Source of the DNA: Candidatus Pacearchaeota archaeon
GTDB taxonomy: Archaea > Nanobdellota > Nanobdellia > Pacearchaeales > GW2011-AR1
Assembly: GCA_023136775.1 (NCBI GenBank)
Contig: JAGLQO010000022.1
Location: 1-50,434, forward strand
DNA: 50,434 bases
Direction: 5' to 3'
A program made the translations under genes and the position numbers. The notes beneath the pieces were generated by a model that searched no databases, had not been told where the DNA came from, and saw only the letters and a list, made by a program, of their open reading frames with translations. Shown here one piece after another: positions 18,601-26,126 of the stretch; positions within the stretch are counted from its first letter, which is position 1, and the number at the start of each line of letters is the position of its first letter.

Positions 18601-18700
18601 CGGAGATTCAAGGCAAGGAAGACAATTTTGCTCACGGATTAACACAGATGAATTCCTCATTCACGGATTCAAGACAATGATTTTGGGAGTGGATTTTTGT
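18601..18700. repeat. Family B intergenic repeat, copy B2
   Basis: GGAGATTCAAGGCAA, then TTGCTCACGGATTAACACAG-ATGA-ATTCC-TCAT-TCACGGATT, then CAAGACAATGATTTTGGGAGTG. The hairpin arms differ from B1 but keep the flanking CACGGAT repeats. The remainder up to the next gene (18764) is AT-rich and holds a TATA-like stretch (AATATAAAAAG) before the ATG. Confidence 0.7.
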
Positions 18701-18763
18701 ATAATTTGTTATGTAGAGTTGCCTAAATAAAAAATATAAAAAGTCTATTATGTACATTATTAC

Positions 18764-19036
18764 ATGAAAACTTTGAATAAATTTTTAATTGTTATTGGGA
18801 TTCTTGTTTTAATTATTGCATCTTATTTTGTGATTACCAATTTTATTATTACTGGGCGGGTTATTGTTACTTATCATACTCAGGCGATTTGTGACGAGAA
18901 TAATGTTTGCCAGGATTATGAGATTTATTGTGACGATGGGGTGCTGATTAAAATTACGCCTATTAATGGAGCGATTATTCAAAATGTTGAGAATTGGACT
19001 GACCCTCGAGGAATTGATGGCAATAAATTATGTTAG
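18764..19036 (+). CDS. Small membrane-anchored protein, 90 aa, unknown
   Basis: An N-terminal hydrophobic helix (about residues 8-27, FLIVIGILVLIIASYFVI) is followed by an external domain with four cysteines (CDENNVCQDYEIYC and a final C) and a beta-rich look. It resembles a signal-anchored lipoprotein-size protein, but no lipobox is seen. TATA-like ATATAAAA lies about 25 nt upstream. I do not recognise a family. Confidence 0.65.
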   Translation: MKTLNKFLIVIGILVLIIASYFVITNFIITGRVIVTYHTQAICDENNVCQDYEIYCDDGVLIKITPINGAIIQNVENWTDPRGIDGNKLC

Positions 19037-19096
19037 TTGTTAACAATTATTTTCTATGATATAATTATTTATAAAACATTTTTTCTTGCCTGAATT

Positions 19097-19864
19097 ATGG
19101 TTGCTATAAATTCATTTGATATGGGGGTTAACTCCATGGAAGAAGATCTTTATATTAGAACAATTAATGAATTTAGGATTGATTTTGAAAATAATGTTTT
19201 GTTCTTTTTGAACACCTTGAGAATAATTAAGGATAAAAAAATTAATTCCGAATACTTGGAATATATTATTCCTTATTTTGACAAACTATGTTTGAGATAT
19301 CATGTCGATAAAGTAAGATTAAAAGTTAATTATGAAAAGCCCAATAAGGAACTAGACAATATTCTTATGATTATAAAAAGAGCGAAAAAAGCAATTGATT
19401 ATTCTTATTTAGATGTTTCTGATTTTTATTATAAGAATTATGATTATTTTTTGGGGTTAAAGATGAATAAAAGTTTTGCTATAATTTTGAAAGATATATT
19501 GAAAGAATATCATCACAGAATTCCTGGAAAAATAATCAAAGCTCCTAGGGAAAAAATAATCAAAGGAGATAATTTTATGTTTAGTGAATCTATTATTGAC
19601 AGTGATTTTTTTAATGGACTTAAGAAGGCCGCTGATAAAATGATTTTGAAAGTTTATGATTATTTAATCGAAACAAATCTAAAAGAAATTAATTCTAGAA
19701 AAATGTATTTGTTAAAAAATGATTTTTTAGAGATTGGAAAAAAATATCATAAACTCAAATTTAATGTCAAGATTAATAATAAAAGTTGTAAAAAAATTGA
19801 AGATTGCTTTTTGGATGAAGTTGGGGCGAATATTTTTAGAGTAAAAGAAATTTTTATGAAGTGA
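19097..19864 (+). CDS. Hypothetical protein, 255 aa
   Basis: A mostly helical, Lys/Asn-rich soluble protein with no signal peptide or recognised motif. Residues 15-100 look like amphipathic helices (RIDFENNVLFFLNTLRIIKD), and there is a central basic stretch (KIIKAPREKIIKG). A later in-frame ATG (19136) exists, but a TATA box (TTTATAAAA at 19069) stands about 20 nt before 19097, which supports the longer form. It reads in the same direction as nth, 42 bp downstream. The function cannot be inferred. Confidence 0.65.
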   Translation: MVAINSFDMGVNSMEEDLYIRTINEFRIDFENNVLFFLNTLRIIKDKKINSEYLEYIIPYFDKLCLRYHVDKVRLKVNYEKPNKELDNILMIIKRAKKAIDYSYLDVSDFYYKNYDYFLGLKMNKSFAIILKDILKEYHHRIPGKIIKAPREKIIKGDNFMFSESIIDSDFFNGLKKAADKMILKVYDYLIETNLKEINSRKMYLLKNDFLEIGKKYHKLKFNVKINNKSCKKIEDCFLDEVGANIFRVKEIFMK

Positions 19865-19905
19865 TTTGATAGAATATAAAAAGCTCATTTGATGTATTCC
19901 ATTGT

Positions 19906-20559
19906 ATGAAAACCAAAGTTAATATTTCAAAAACCATGGGGTTGCTTTCTAAGAAATATCCTAGAAGCACTACTACGTTAAATACGATGCGAGGGAAAGC
20001 TAGTGCTTATGAGATTTTGATTTCTTGTTTACTTAGTCTTCGGTCGAGGGATGAAGTTACCGATGTTGTTTCTGCTGAATTATTTAAGGTTGCTAATACT
20101 CCTAAAAAAATTGTTAAACTGCCTATGGACAAATTGAAGAAAATTATTTTTCGGACTGGACATTATAATAAGAAAGCTGAAACTTTGAAACATGTTTCTA
20201 AAGAGTTGATTTCTAAGTTTGGTAATGAAGTTCCTAGGACTTATGATGAGTTGATTTCGATTAAGGGTGTTGGTCCGAAGACAGCGAATATTGTTTTGGC
20301 GTTTGCTTTTGGGAAGTTGGTTTTGCCAATTGATGTTCATTGCCATCGGATTCCGAATCGTCTTGGGTGGATTAGAACTAAGACTCCTGAGGAGACTGAA
20401 AAAGAATTGATGATAATTTTGCCGAAAAAATATTGGAGGGAATTCAATTCTGCTTTTGTGCAATTTGGCCGAGAGATTTGTTTACCTATTTCTCCAAAAT
20501 GTTCGGAGTGTTTGGTTAAGAAATATTGTGATAGGATTGGCGTTTTGAAAAGTAGGTAG
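19906..20559 (+). CDS. nth: Endonuclease III (DNA glycosylase/AP lyase)
   Basis: A base-excision repair enzyme that removes oxidised pyrimidines and nicks the abasic site. The 217 residues match the family. The helix-hairpin-helix is ELISIKGVGPKTANIVLAFAF (catalytic Lys in GVGPKTA), followed by the catalytic Asp in LPIDVHCHRIPNRLGW. The C-terminal iron-sulfur loop is C-x6-C-x2-C-x5-C (CLPISPKCSECLVKKYC). It starts shortly after a TATA-like ATATAAAAAG box. Confidence 0.96.
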   Translation: MKTKVNISKTMGLLSKKYPRSTTTLNTMRGKASAYEILISCLLSLRSRDEVTDVVSAELFKVANTPKKIVKLPMDKLKKIIFRTGHYNKKAETLKHVSKELISKFGNEVPRTYDELISIKGVGPKTANIVLAFAFGKLVLPIDVHCHRIPNRLGWIRTKTPEETEKELMIILPKKYWREFNSAFVQFGREICLPISPKCSECLVKKYCDRIGVLKSR

Positions 20560-20647
20560 AGAAACGTTTTGGTTGGTGATGGGGATGTGTCATTGATTAG
20601 TAGTTACAAATAGTAATGTTTATATAGTTTAATTGTTTGGGTTTATT

Positions 20648-20887
20648 ATGAAAAGATTGGAAGAAATACAAGAAATTTTGAATATGCCAGCACCCAGACA
20701 AAACGAGGAGATAAACGAAACTCTTCCTGAAGATTTGGGAATCGTTAGAAATGATGGTTATCGCTCCTGTATAAACTGGGAACTTAGGGGAAAGGGTTTT
20801 CATGTTGAATCCGAACAGACATACGAAACTTTGTCAGATAAAGAATTATTAACGTCTGCTTATCTAGAAATTTATAGCGGATTTTGA
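20648..20887 (+). CDS. Small soluble protein, 79 aa, unknown
   Basis: Begins MKRLEEIQEILNMPAPRQNEE. An in-frame ATG exists 15 nt earlier at 20633, but the TATA box TTTATATAG at about 20617 is too close for it and fits 20648. The protein is acidic, with no membrane segment and no recognised domain (ends ELLTSAYLEIYSGF). It stands alone between nth and a HAD gene. Confidence 0.6.
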   Translation: MKRLEEIQEILNMPAPRQNEEINETLPEDLGIVRNDGYRSCINWELRGKGFHVESEQTYETLSDKELLTSAYLEIYSGF

Positions 20888-20928
20888 AAAGTCGGTAAAT
20901 ATAAAAATTATATTTTTTATAATAATGT

Positions 20929-21561
20929 ATGGGTGAGATTAAATTAATTATTTTTGATTTGTGGAAGACTTTAGCGTATAAGAAAAATAACAAGAATCAT
21001 AAATCTATTCGTGAGATGATTGATAAAACTGGCACGAGTATTTCCGTAGATAAACTCGTTAAAATTTTTGAAGAATCTGTGCAAACTAAAAAATGGAAAA
21101 ATGAATGGGGCGCTTATGAAAATATGTGTAAGAATATGAAATTGGAATGTAGCGAAAAAAATATTAATGTTCTTATGAGTGCTAGAAAAAAAGTTGAAAG
21201 AAATCCTAAAAATTATATTCATACTATTTCTATGTTGAAAAAATTGAAAAACCTTGGATATAAAATTGGAATCGTTTCTAACAGCAGCATGTTTGCTATT
21301 GAGAATATGAAGAAAAATAAATTATTCAAATATATTGATTATCCTGTTTTTTCTTTCGAGGTTGGAGCAATTAAGCCTGACGTAAAACTTTACAAAGCTA
21401 CTTTGAAAAGGGCTGGAGCTAAACCCGGAAAAACGATAATGATTGGAGACAATTTAAAAAATGATGTTTTATCCCCGAGAAAACTTGGCATGAATGCAAT
21501 TCATTATAAAAATTATAGACAACTGAAAAAAGATTTTAGAAAGTTTGGAATAAATTTATAA
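20929..21561 (+). CDS. HAD-superfamily hydrolase (DxW variant)
   Basis: A Rossmann-like HAD fold of 210 residues. Motif I is KLIIFDLWKTLAY: the nucleophile Asp is present but position +2 is Trp, so the usual D-x-D acid/base Asp is absent, similar to the D-x-Y of haloacid dehalogenases. Motif II Ser is in IGIVSNSS, motif III Lys in GAIKPDVKLY, and motif IV in MIGDNLKNDV. The cap is helical (about 18-95). The altered motif I suggests it may not be a standard phosphatase. Substrate unknown. Confidence 0.8.
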   Translation: MGEIKLIIFDLWKTLAYKKNNKNHKSIREMIDKTGTSISVDKLVKIFEESVQTKKWKNEWGAYENMCKNMKLECSEKNINVLMSARKKVERNPKNYIHTISMLKKLKNLGYKIGIVSNSSMFAIENMKKNKLFKYIDYPVFSFEVGAIKPDVKLYKATLKRAGAKPGKTIMIGDNLKNDVLSPRKLGMNAIHYKNYRQLKKDFRKFGINL

Positions 21562-21586
21562 AAGATTATGAATTACTTTAATTAAG

Positions 21587-21850
21587 ATGGTGAAAAGATC
21601 TATTTGGGATATTCTGGCGTGGGTTGCGTTGGTAAGTATTGTTGTTTGGACTATCTTGAAAATAACTGGTGTAATTAACACGCCACTATTAATTCAATAT
21701 TATCCTATTCTTGCAGCAAGTTATGCATTTGGTTGGCAAATGAATAAATTGAATAGTATTGGAAAAGAAGTTGAAGGATTAAAAAAATTTAGAGAAGAAA
21801 CGGTTAAAGAGATTAATGGAATTAAATTAAATTGTGTAAAAAATCATTGA
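21587..21850 (+). CDS. Small membrane protein, 87 aa
   Basis: Two hydrophobic segments (about residues 8-27 and 35-52), then a cytoplasmic coiled-coil-like stretch (MNKLNSIGKEVEGLKKFREE). Its stop codon overlaps the ATG of the next HAD gene by one base, so the two are translated together. It opens a three-gene unit ending with RuBisCO. No known family. Confidence 0.7.
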   Translation: MVKRSIWDILAWVALVSIVVWTILKITGVINTPLLIQYYPILAASYAFGWQMNKLNSIGKEVEGLKKFREETVKEINGIKLNCVKNH

Positions 21851-22566
21851 TGGTAAAGAAGGCAGTTCTATTTGATTTGGATAATACCCTGTATGATTAT
21901 GAAGGTCCTCATGCCAAAGCCCTTAAGGCAGTTTATGATATTTTATCTAAGAAGATTAACATTTCTTTTATAAAATTTAAAGAATTATATAAAATGTCTA
22001 AGATTGAAATTCATAGAGAACTTAGTGGTCTTGCGTCATCGCATAATCGAGTTCTTTATTTTCAAAGACTTATTGAAAAAACTCATAATACTGTTGACCC
22101 ATCTCTAATTTTGAAATTATATTCTACTTATTGGGATACGCTTTTAAAAAATATGGAGCTTGGGAAGGGTGTTTTAGAGACTCTAAAAGAGCTAAAGAAA
22201 AGAAATTTAAAAATTGCTATTGTTAGCGACTTAACGACACATATACAACTTAGAAAAATTCATCAACTTGGTATTACAAAGTATATCGATTTTCTTGTAA
22301 CCTCCGAAGAGGCTGGAAGTGAAAAACCGCATGCTATTATGTTTTTATTAGCTTTGAATAAATTGGATGTTTCTTGGCATGACGCTATTTTTGTTGGAGA
22401 TAACACAATTAATGATATTGAGGGTGCGAATTCGGTTCGAATGGATACCGTTTTAATTAAGAAAGGATCTTTAGCTAAGGAATCCAATGAAGATTATCAG
22501 AAACCTAATTTTGTTATTAAAAATATTCCAGAAGTTTTAAATATCCTAAAGGGATTAGATAATTAA
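21850..22566 (+). CDS. HAD-superfamily phosphatase next to RuBisCO
   Basis: A protein of 238 residues, starting MVKKAVLFDLDNTLYDYEG at the ATG that overlaps the previous stop codon (an earlier in-frame ATG at 21832 lies inside the upstream gene). The HAD motifs are complete: DLDNT (motif I), IVSDLTT (II), SEKPHAIMF (III Lys) and FVGDNTINDIEGA (IV). A helical C1 cap sits between motifs I and II. Its stop lies one base before the RuBisCO ATG, so the genes form an operon. By context it could remove phosphate from a RuBisCO side product or inhibitor, or act in nucleotide salvage; this is inference. Confidence 0.85.
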   Translation: MVKKAVLFDLDNTLYDYEGPHAKALKAVYDILSKKINISFIKFKELYKMSKIEIHRELSGLASSHNRVLYFQRLIEKTHNTVDPSLILKLYSTYWDTLLKNMELGKGVLETLKELKKRNLKIAIVSDLTTHIQLRKIHQLGITKYIDFLVTSEEAGSEKPHAIMFLLALNKLDVSWHDAIFVGDNTINDIEGANSVRMDTVLIKKGSLAKESNEDYQKPNFVIKNIPEVLNILKGLDN

Positions 22567-22567
22567 G

Positions 22568-24043
22568 ATGGTGATAAAATCTTCGCAATTAGAAACTGAA
22601 CTGAAATCTTTGAATGCTAAGCAATTACATTATACTAATTTTGATTTACCTAATCCGCAAAACGGGGAATATTTGCTTTGCGTTTTTCATTTTATTCCTG
22701 GGAAGGGGATGAATACTTTACAGGCAGCGACGGAAATTGCAGCTGAGAGTAGCACGGGTACAAATTTTACAGTTCAAACGGAAACTGCATTTTCGCATGA
22801 GATGGATGCGTTAGTTTATCAAATTGATTATAAAAAAGAACTTGTTTGGATTGCTTATCCTTGGAGACTTTTTGACCGAGGTGGAAATATTCAAAGTATT
22901 TTGACATATGTCGTCGGTAATGTACTTGGAATGAAACAAATCGATGCTTTAAAATTATTGGATATGTGGTTTCCTCCTGCTATGTTGGAACAATATGATG
23001 GACCAAGTTATACTTTAGACGATATGAAAAAATATTTAGGTATAAAAAATCGTCCTGTTCTTGGAACTATTGTTAAGCCAAAAATGGGATTAACGTCTGC
23101 TGAATATGCTGAAGTTTGTTATGATTTTTGGAAAGGTGGTGGAGATTTTGTAAAGAATGATGAGCCGCAGGCAAATCAAGATTTTTGTCCGTATGATAAA
23201 ATGATCAAGTATGTGAAGGAGGCGATGGACAAAGCGGTGAAGGAAACTGGGAAGAAAAAAGTTCACTCGTTTAATGTTTCTGCTAGTGACTTTGATACGA
23301 TGATTAAGAGATGTGAAATGATTCGTAAAGCTGGATTTGAGAAGGGGAGTTATGCTTATTTGATTGATGGGCTTACTGCTGGATGGATGGCTGTTCAGAC
23401 TTTAAGAAGAAGATATCCTAATGTGTTTATTCATTTTCATAGAGCAATGCATGGAGCGTTTACTCGTCCTGAAAATCCAATTGGGTTTAGTGTTTTGGTT
23501 CTTTCAAAATTTGCTCGGTTAGCTGGGGCTAGTGGTATTCATACTGGGACGGCTGGAGTTGGAAAAATGAAAGGAACACCTAAGGATGATATAACTGCAG
23601 CTAATGGGATTTTGAAATTATTAGCTAAGGGACATTTCTTTGAACAGTCTTGGTCGAAGATTCCAACTAAAGATAAAGATGTTTTGAAAATGGTTCGAGA
23701 AGATTCTCATCATCATGTTATTTTAGAAGACGATTCATGGAGGGGAATAAAAAAATGTGCTCCTATTGTTTCTGGTGGATTAAATCCTGTTTTATTAAAA
23801 CCGTTTATTGATATTGCTGGGACTACTGATTTTATTACGACTATGGGGGCTGGATGTCATGCTCACCCTGATGGAACTCAAGCAGGTGCTGCCGCTTTGG
23901 TTCAGGCATGTGAAGCTTATCAGAAGAAAAAGCCAATTGAAAAATATGCTCGAAAGCATGAGGAATTGAGAAAAGCTATTGAATTTTTTAGTAAGCCCAA
24001 GAAGAGTTTGAAAAATGTGGAAAGCATTGAGAAGACTCATTAA
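22568..24043 (+). CDS. rbcL: RuBisCO large chain, form II/III-like
   Basis: Ribulose-1,5-bisphosphate carboxylase of 491 residues. Active-site blocks are present: GTIVKPKMGL (catalytic Lys), GGGDFVKNDEPQANQ (the Lys to be carbamylated plus the Asp/Glu metal ligands), FIHFHRAMHGAFTR (His), GIHTGTAGVGKMKG (loop 6 Lys), IVSGGLNP (Ser) and the phosphate-binding stretch TMGAGCHAHPDG. KNDEPQANQ and GKMKG resemble form II sequences, whereas the C-terminus resembles archaeal forms, pointing to form II/III. In archaea such enzymes usually work with AMP phosphorylase and R15P isomerase in AMP salvage; neither is in this window. Its last codon overlaps the convergent gene 24040-24507 by 4 nt. Confidence 0.96.
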   Translation: MVIKSSQLETELKSLNAKQLHYTNFDLPNPQNGEYLLCVFHFIPGKGMNTLQAATEIAAESSTGTNFTVQTETAFSHEMDALVYQIDYKKELVWIAYPWRLFDRGGNIQSILTYVVGNVLGMKQIDALKLLDMWFPPAMLEQYDGPSYTLDDMKKYLGIKNRPVLGTIVKPKMGLTSAEYAEVCYDFWKGGGDFVKNDEPQANQDFCPYDKMIKYVKEAMDKAVKETGKKKVHSFNVSASDFDTMIKRCEMIRKAGFEKGSYAYLIDGLTAGWMAVQTLRRRYPNVFIHFHRAMHGAFTRPENPIGFSVLVLSKFARLAGASGIHTGTAGVGKMKGTPKDDITAANGILKLLAKGHFFEQSWSKIPTKDKDVLKMVREDSHHHVILEDDSWRGIKKCAPIVSGGLNPVLLKPFIDIAGTTDFITTMGAGCHAHPDGTQAGAAALVQACEAYQKKKPIEKYARKHEELRKAIEFFSKPKKSLKNVESIEKTH

Positions 24044-24507
24044 TCAAAGATATAATACGTATCCGAGAAAAAATCAGATCCTAAATTAAAGTATCTTATT
24101 TCTGGTACCATTGTCTTTAAATGGTCATTTATATATTTCAAAGATTCATCAAAATGTAATCTTTCTTTGTCGGTTAATTCCATACCTGACGCATGAAGTC
24201 TAAAAGCAGGTCTGGTCAAACCCATATTAATTCCTTGTATTATTATTTGGGACAGCCCTTCATAGTTTCCATGATATTGCATTCTAACTCCTCCATTAAA
24301 AAGACCTGGTTTAATATCCACTTCTCCAAATAAATCGGTTGTGTAAATAAAATTTCCGTCATTTGGCTCAGCTATTCTAAAATGAACTTTGGGAGTATAT
24401 TTCTCAAAATGACCAACAATTTCTAATCTTGAAATTCCATCTTTATGGAATCTACCGCAAACTTCTCCAATTAAATTTTTTCTTTCTTCTTGTTTTAATA
24501 ATTCCAT
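24040..24507 (-). CDS. Hypothetical protein, 155 aa
   Basis: A soluble alpha/beta-looking protein with no signal peptide. Distinct stretches are VGHFEKYTPKVHFRIAEP and GGVRMQYHGNYEGLSQ. A TATA box TTTATATAC lies about 20 nt before the ATG, so it is an independent transcript. It converges on and overlaps the RuBisCO stop by 4 nt. No family recognised. Confidence 0.65.
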   Translation of the reverse strand: MELLKQEERKNLIGEVCGRFHKDGISRLEIVGHFEKYTPKVHFRIAEPNDGNFIYTTDLFGEVDIKPGLFNGGVRMQYHGNYEGLSQIIIQGINMGLTRPAFRLHASGMELTDKERLHFDESLKYINDHLKTMVPEIRYFNLGSDFFSDTYYIFD

Positions 24508-24555
24508 AATGGGATAGGGTTTACAAAGTATATAAATATTATTTTATTAAATATG

Positions 24556-25270
24556 AGAAACTCCCCGCCCTCAAAGGTTCTCCCTTCGGTCGAATCGCCT
24601 TCGGCGAGCAGGATATCTTACCTACTTCCAAACTTTCAACTTAACTTGACCTCTGTCAATGAACTCGAAGTTCCAGTTATTTGAATGTTTGATATAATTT
24701 TGGACTGCTTCCGCAGTCACACTTCCAACATTTCTAAAGAACTTTCCAGGACTCCACAAATGGGCTTTCTTATGCCCCTTTATAAAATACCGTCGCCATT
24801 CTGGGAATCTCTTGAAAAACATCTTTGCAGTTTTACCTTTCAAAACATTAAAAGCAAAACTAACTGACATTGTCGGTGGAATTTCTACAAAAAGATGTAT
24901 ATGATCCGTCATGACTTCCATCTCGTATATCTTAATTTTCCATTCGTCTGCGACTTGTTTCAAAGCCCAAATCATATAACCCCTTTTTTCGGGAACTCCA
25001 AAAACTGGAACACTATATTTTGGTTTCCATATAAAATGAAAAGAAAGCTGTCCAATAGAATGTTTGTGATGAATTATTTCAACCATATTTTTACCTCCAT
25101 TAAATTTATTTAGGTTGAACCAGTTCTCACTATGTTAACAAATGTAGTGGGCCTTCTGGCTCACTATTTTATATTTTTAAGAAATAAAAGTTTTACCTCA
25201 CTCAGCCCAAAGGGCAGAGGCATCATGGGAACCATGTGAGAGAATTACGGACTTATATTTTACCTCCACA
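24556..25270 (-). mobile_element. IS200/IS605-type insertion sequence
   Basis: The element consists of the single-gene transposase 24622-25086 with subterminal hairpins on both sides, as expected for elements that move as single strands. Downstream of the gene are CTCCCTTCGG and CGCC-TTC-GGCG (24586-24606). Upstream are AGTGGGCC-TTCT-GGCTCACT (25147-25166) and GCCC-AAA-GGGC (25206-25215). No accompanying tnpB is seen. The ends are approximate because this type makes no target duplication. Sequence near the right end (25200-25270) repeats the GGAGGTAAAA ribosome-site motif found before tnpA. Confidence 0.75.
24622..25086 (-). CDS. tnpA: IS200/IS605 family transposase (TnpA, Y1 HuH)
   Basis: A single-strand transposase of 154 residues, the normal size. 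The HuH motif is DHIHLFVEIPP (about 61-71) and the nucleophile Tyr is in AVQNYIKHS (about 130-138). Other family blocks are HFIWKPKY near the start and KGHKKAHLWSPGKFF in the middle. Unlike other genes here it has a clear Shine-Dalgarno (GGAGGT, about 6 nt before the ATG) and no well-placed TATA box. That fits recent arrival from a host with leadered mRNAs. Confidence 0.93.
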   Translation of the reverse strand: MVEIIHHKHSIGQLSFHFIWKPKYSVPVFGVPEKRGYMIWALKQVADEWKIKIYEMEVMTDHIHLFVEIPPTMSVSFAFNVLKGKTAKMFFKRFPEWRRYFIKGHKKAHLWSPGKFFRNVGSVTAEAVQNYIKHSNNWNFEFIDRGQVKLKVWK

Positions 25271-25302
25271 ATGTTTAAAATTGAGAATTTCTAAAATTAT
25301 TT

Positions 25303-25728
25303 ATGAACTATAAAGAATTTAATAAGGCTCTTGATCATTGTCCGTTTTGTGATTTGCCGAAAAAGGAAATTATTGAAGAAAATGATTCTGCTGCTGTTTT
25401 ATTATCTAGATCTCCTTATGTTAAAGATCATTTGTTGGTTGTCCCAAAAAAGCATGTTGTTAATTTGTCTGAATTGGATTCTGGAGAACGGGATGATTTG
25501 TTCAGACTAGTTTTCTTTGCACAGGATAAAATTGAAAAAATTTATGGGAATTTTTCTACGCTTTATAGAGAAGGCAAGAAAGTTGGGAAATCCATTGCTC
25601 ATGCTCATTTTAATATTGTACCTAAGCTAGTACTTGGAGTGATTGATGAAGATTTGAGAGATAGGTATGTTTATACCGACGAGGAATATGCAGGAAAGAT
25701 TGATGAATTTCGGAAAATTGATTGCTAG
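25303..25728 (+). CDS. HIT-family nucleotide hydrolase/transferase
   Basis: A protein of 141 residues with the N-terminal CPFCDLP zinc-like pair (about 14-19), the early block SRSPYVKDHLLVVPKKHV and the histidine triad AHAHFNIVPK (about 103-112). The family triad is H-x-H-x-H; here the third His is Asn, while the central nucleophilic His is kept. HIT proteins hydrolyse dinucleotide polyphosphates or AMP conjugates. It has its own TATA-like box (GTTTAAAAT) and no operon partner. Confidence 0.88.
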   Translation: MNYKEFNKALDHCPFCDLPKKEIIEENDSAAVLLSRSPYVKDHLLVVPKKHVVNLSELDSGERDDLFRLVFFAQDKIEKIYGNFSTLYREGKKVGKSIAHAHFNIVPKLVLGVIDEDLRDRYVYTDEEYAGKIDEFRKIDC

Positions 25729-25732
25729 ATTT

Positions 25733-25950
25733 TGAGAGTGGATGTTATTTTTTTAGCTCGCGGATTCTGGGAATTTAACGGCACCTTTACAAATACATTT
25801 TATTATTGGTTGGGGCATGCTAATTTAAGACAGGAAGATAATTTGCTCACGGATTTTCACGGATGGACTTGCCCATTCACGGCACCTTTACAAATACATA
25901 ACTAAATAGGTTGGGGCATGCTAATTTAAGACAATAATTTTGGGGATGTT
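25733..25950. repeat. Family B intergenic repeat, copy B3 (compound)
   Basis: The unit GGCACCTTTACAAATACAT...GGTTGGGGCATGCTAATTTAAGACA occurs twice (25780 and 25876). Between the two lies the family B core TTTGCTCACGGATTTTCACGG-ATGG-ACTTG-CCAT-TCACGG (25851-25880). The rest of the gap before glmS (to 26126) holds a perfect hairpin CGAACTC-CGAAA-GAGTTCG (26008-26026) and AT-rich promoter sequence; no gene is seen there. Confidence 0.7.
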
Positions 25951-26126
25951 GAGGCGAACAATGAGGGAATGAAACGAAGTGTAATGGGTGAGAATATATT
26001 GCATTAACGAACTCCGAAAGAGTTCGACCAGATGCTTTAGGCAATCCTTTAAACTCAAGTATTTTAAAAATTTTAAAAATAATATATCACACAAATACTA
26101 ATAAATGTAAAAATACTAAAATTCAA

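Noticed and set aside
25950-26126. A glmS-type ribozyme or riboswitch before glmS
   Set aside because: Only one simple hairpin (CGAACTC/GAGTTCG) is seen, with none of the conserved ribozyme core. The element is known from bacteria.
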